Of a stretch of DNA of 13,005 nucleotides, positions 12,094 through 13,005 are shown piece by piece. Made by a program: the position numbers and the translations under genes. Numbering within the stretch: position 1 is the stretch's first letter; every line of letters starts with the position of its first letter. Origin of the DNA: an uncultured Brachyspira sp. (GTDB lineage: Bacteria; Cyanobacteriota; Vampirovibrionia; Gastranaerophilales; Gastranaerophilaceae); assembly GCA_900321895.1 (NCBI GenBank), contig ONYB01000139.1, positions 1 through 13,005 on the forward strand, in the 5' to 3' direction. The notes under the pieces were generated by a model. That model worked only from the letters and a program-made list of their open reading frames with translations. It ran no database searches and was not told the origin of the DNA.

Positions 12094-12666
12094 TTACTTG
12101 TTGACCTCTTTTTCGACGATTTGTGGCATTGGTGATGAGATTATTTGTTGCAAATATTCGTCGTTGTGTTCACGGATGTTGTTGCCGATTTTTGCGATGT
12201 CCTCATCGTTTGCGAAAAAGTACCTTACTGCATATCGCAGTGCCAGCATGCCTTTTGTCGGGTGTTTTTCAAATTTGAATATATTGTATTCAAAATACTT
12301 TTTCCCGTTGATTGAGCCGTTCTCAAGATAGCTGAAAGCTGCTTTGTCCTCCTTTTTATTTTGAACCAGTTTTAAAAGAATATCAGTTTCTTCGCTTTCC
12401 ACCTTTTTTGAGACATCTTGTGCGTATTTTAACGGTTTGTCGATGTTCGGATAGTGGTAGACGACAATCATTTTAGTGAAATCTTTTTTAGTTTCGTTTT
12501 TGAGAAAATATTCATTTTCATAGCCTTTTGTAATCGGTGAAACTGCACTGTATTTCAAAACATAGATGTTATTTGCAAAGTGGATTTCTTCGGCGAGAGC
12601 GTTGAGTTTAAATACAAAAATGCTCAAGACGCATAAAATTATAACTGACAAAAATATTCTAACCAT
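12094..12666 (-). CDS. Exported protein of unknown function
   Basis: A 190-residue protein with an N-terminal signal peptide: positive residue R3, hydrophobic core about 4-19, and a probable cleavage site near ALA-EE (23-27). No lipobox cysteine is apparent, so it is likely soluble in the periplasm or tethered uncleaved. The mature part is charged, rich in K, E, Y and F, with probable beta strands (YVLKYSAVSPIT; KMIVVYHYPNI) and a helical end. I recognise no family. GGAGG lies six bases before the ATG, supporting the start. TATAAA a few bases further upstream may be its -10. Only two bases separate its stop from that of the membrane protein gene, without a terminator, so the two mRNAs may overlap at their 3' ends. 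Confidence 0.7.
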   Translation of the reverse strand: MVRIFLSVIILCVLSIFVFKLNALAEEIHFANNIYVLKYSAVSPITKGYENEYFLKNETKKDFTKMIVVYHYPNIDKPLKYAQDVSKKVESEETDILLKLVQNKKEDKAAFSYLENGSINGKKYFEYNIFKFEKHPTKGMLALRYAVRYFFANDEDIAKIGNNIREHNDEYLQQIISSPMPQIVEKEVNK

Positions 12667-12753
12667 AAAATACCTCCATTTTATAGTAATAATAACAGCA
12701 TTTGAGAATTTTCGTAATAATCGCCACGGCTAAAACAAAAATCTAAAAAATAC

Positions 12754-12781
12754 TTGCAAAAAAGTTCTTATTTGCTAAAAT
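12754..12781 (+). promoter_or_regulatory. tRNA-Gly promoter
   Basis: -35 TTGCAA (12754-12759), a 16-base spacer and -10 TAAAAT (12776-12781), with initiation expected about six bases before the tRNA. Confidence 0.6.
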
Positions 12782-12793
12782 AGAGTAGTCCGA

Positions 12794-12865
12794 GCGGGGG
12801 TAATTCAGTGGTAGAATGCAACCTTCCCAAGGTTGACGTCGCGGGTTCGAGCCCCGTCTCCCGCT
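12794..12865 (+). tRNA. tRNA-Gly (anticodon CCC)
   Basis: A 72-base cloverleaf reading GGG codons. The acceptor stem GCGGGGG pairs with CTCCCGC (one G-T pair) and the discriminator base is T. The D-arm is ATTC/GAAT, and the anticodon arm CAACC/GGTTG has loop TTCCCAA with CCC at 12826-12828. A five-base variable loop precedes a T-arm GCGGG/CCCGT with loop TTCGAGC. CCA is not encoded and must be added after transcription. It has its own promoter and terminator, so it appears to be a single-gene transcript. Confidence 0.97.
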
Positions 12866-12868
12866 AAT

Positions 12869-12899
12869 AAAAAAGAACCGGATTTTCTGGTTCTTTTTT
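12869..12899 (+). terminator. Rho-independent terminator after tRNA-Gly
   Basis: AAAAAAGAACC (12869-12879) pairs perfectly with GGTTCTTTTTT (12889-12899) around a nine-base loop, ending in a T-run. It begins three bases after the tRNA. Confidence 0.9.
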
Positions 12900-12922
12900 A
12901 TTATGTAGGGAAACGGGTGTGA

Positions 12923-13005
12923 GAACCACAAAGCGATAGCTTTGTCTAGGTTCGAGCGACCTGCGAGCAGAACGGATTTGCGTACGGACGTTAGTCCGGA
13001 TAGCG
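12923..13005. repeat. Hairpin-rich repeat-like region at right edge
   Basis: GAACC plus ACAAAGC (12923-12934), a GATA loop, then GCTTTGT and GGTTC (12939-12953, with a three-base bulge) form a strong hairpin. CGGAC (12985-12989) and GTCCG (12994-12998) form a second hairpin with a GTTA loop. The block is richer in G and C than nearby genes and resembles the left-edge block in style. No ORF is supported. It runs off the window, so its extent is unknown. Confidence 0.45.

Noticed and set aside
12743..12931. Minus-strand ORF of 62 codons across the tRNA
   Set aside because: It reads the antisense of tRNA-Gly and its terminator, with no ribosome binding site. Such translated tRNA artefacts are common.

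Overview
The window reads as AT-rich bacterial chromosome from an anaerobe. My best guess is a gut member of the non-photosynthetic Cyanobacteria relatives (Melainabacteria/Vampirovibrionia, Gastranaerophilales-like). This is inference from the AT-rich genes, the rubrerythrin, the RpoD-type sigma factor, the type IV pilus-like assembly genes and the hairpin-rich intergenic repeats. No marker here proves it. Phage genes, transposases, CRISPR arrays and defence loci are absent, so this is largely housekeeping and envelope territory with a few unusual genes.

Layout, left to right. Positions 1-182 are non-coding and repeat-like (hairpins, a probable dispersed repeat, a short tandem array). Positions 183-2885 (minus) form a tight run transcribed nadA > rlmB > sigma-70 factor. 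Across a 115-bp divergent gap, 3001-5377 (plus) encodes a fused PilM/PilN-like protein (GspL-like layout) and a PilO-like partner, closed by a bidirectional terminator. Positions 5414-7307 (minus) hold comF, a small unknown helical protein and a radical SAM protein with extra C-terminal cysteines. The 204-bp gap before aroQ contains a strong aroQ promoter and, on the other strand, a promoter plus terminator that could make a tiny RNA or act as a comF attenuator. aroQ (7512-7958, plus) is followed by an unknown minus-strand gene (8017-8391) and a 190-bp gap rich in inverted repeats.

Positions 8582-10739 (plus) encode a PAS/histidine-kinase-like protein that appears to have lost its phospho-acceptor histidine. 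Its stop overlaps the start of a MalK/UgpC-type ABC ATPase. A 53-codon minus-strand ORF with a strong ribosome binding site meets the ATPase gene tail to tail. Next come rubrerythrin (11064-11636), a three-helix membrane protein that looks leaderless, an exported protein of unknown function on the minus strand, and tRNA-Gly(CCC) with its own promoter and terminator. The window ends in another hairpin-rich, repeat-like stretch.

Functional themes: NAD and shikimate biosynthesis (nadA, aroQ), 23S rRNA methylation (rlmB), oxidative stress defence (rubrerythrin), and a possible DNA uptake/pilus theme (PilMN-like, PilO-like, comF). The most unusual items are the PilM-PilN fusion, the degenerate histidine kinase coupled to an ABC ATPase, and the small-RNA/attenuator candidate upstream of comF.
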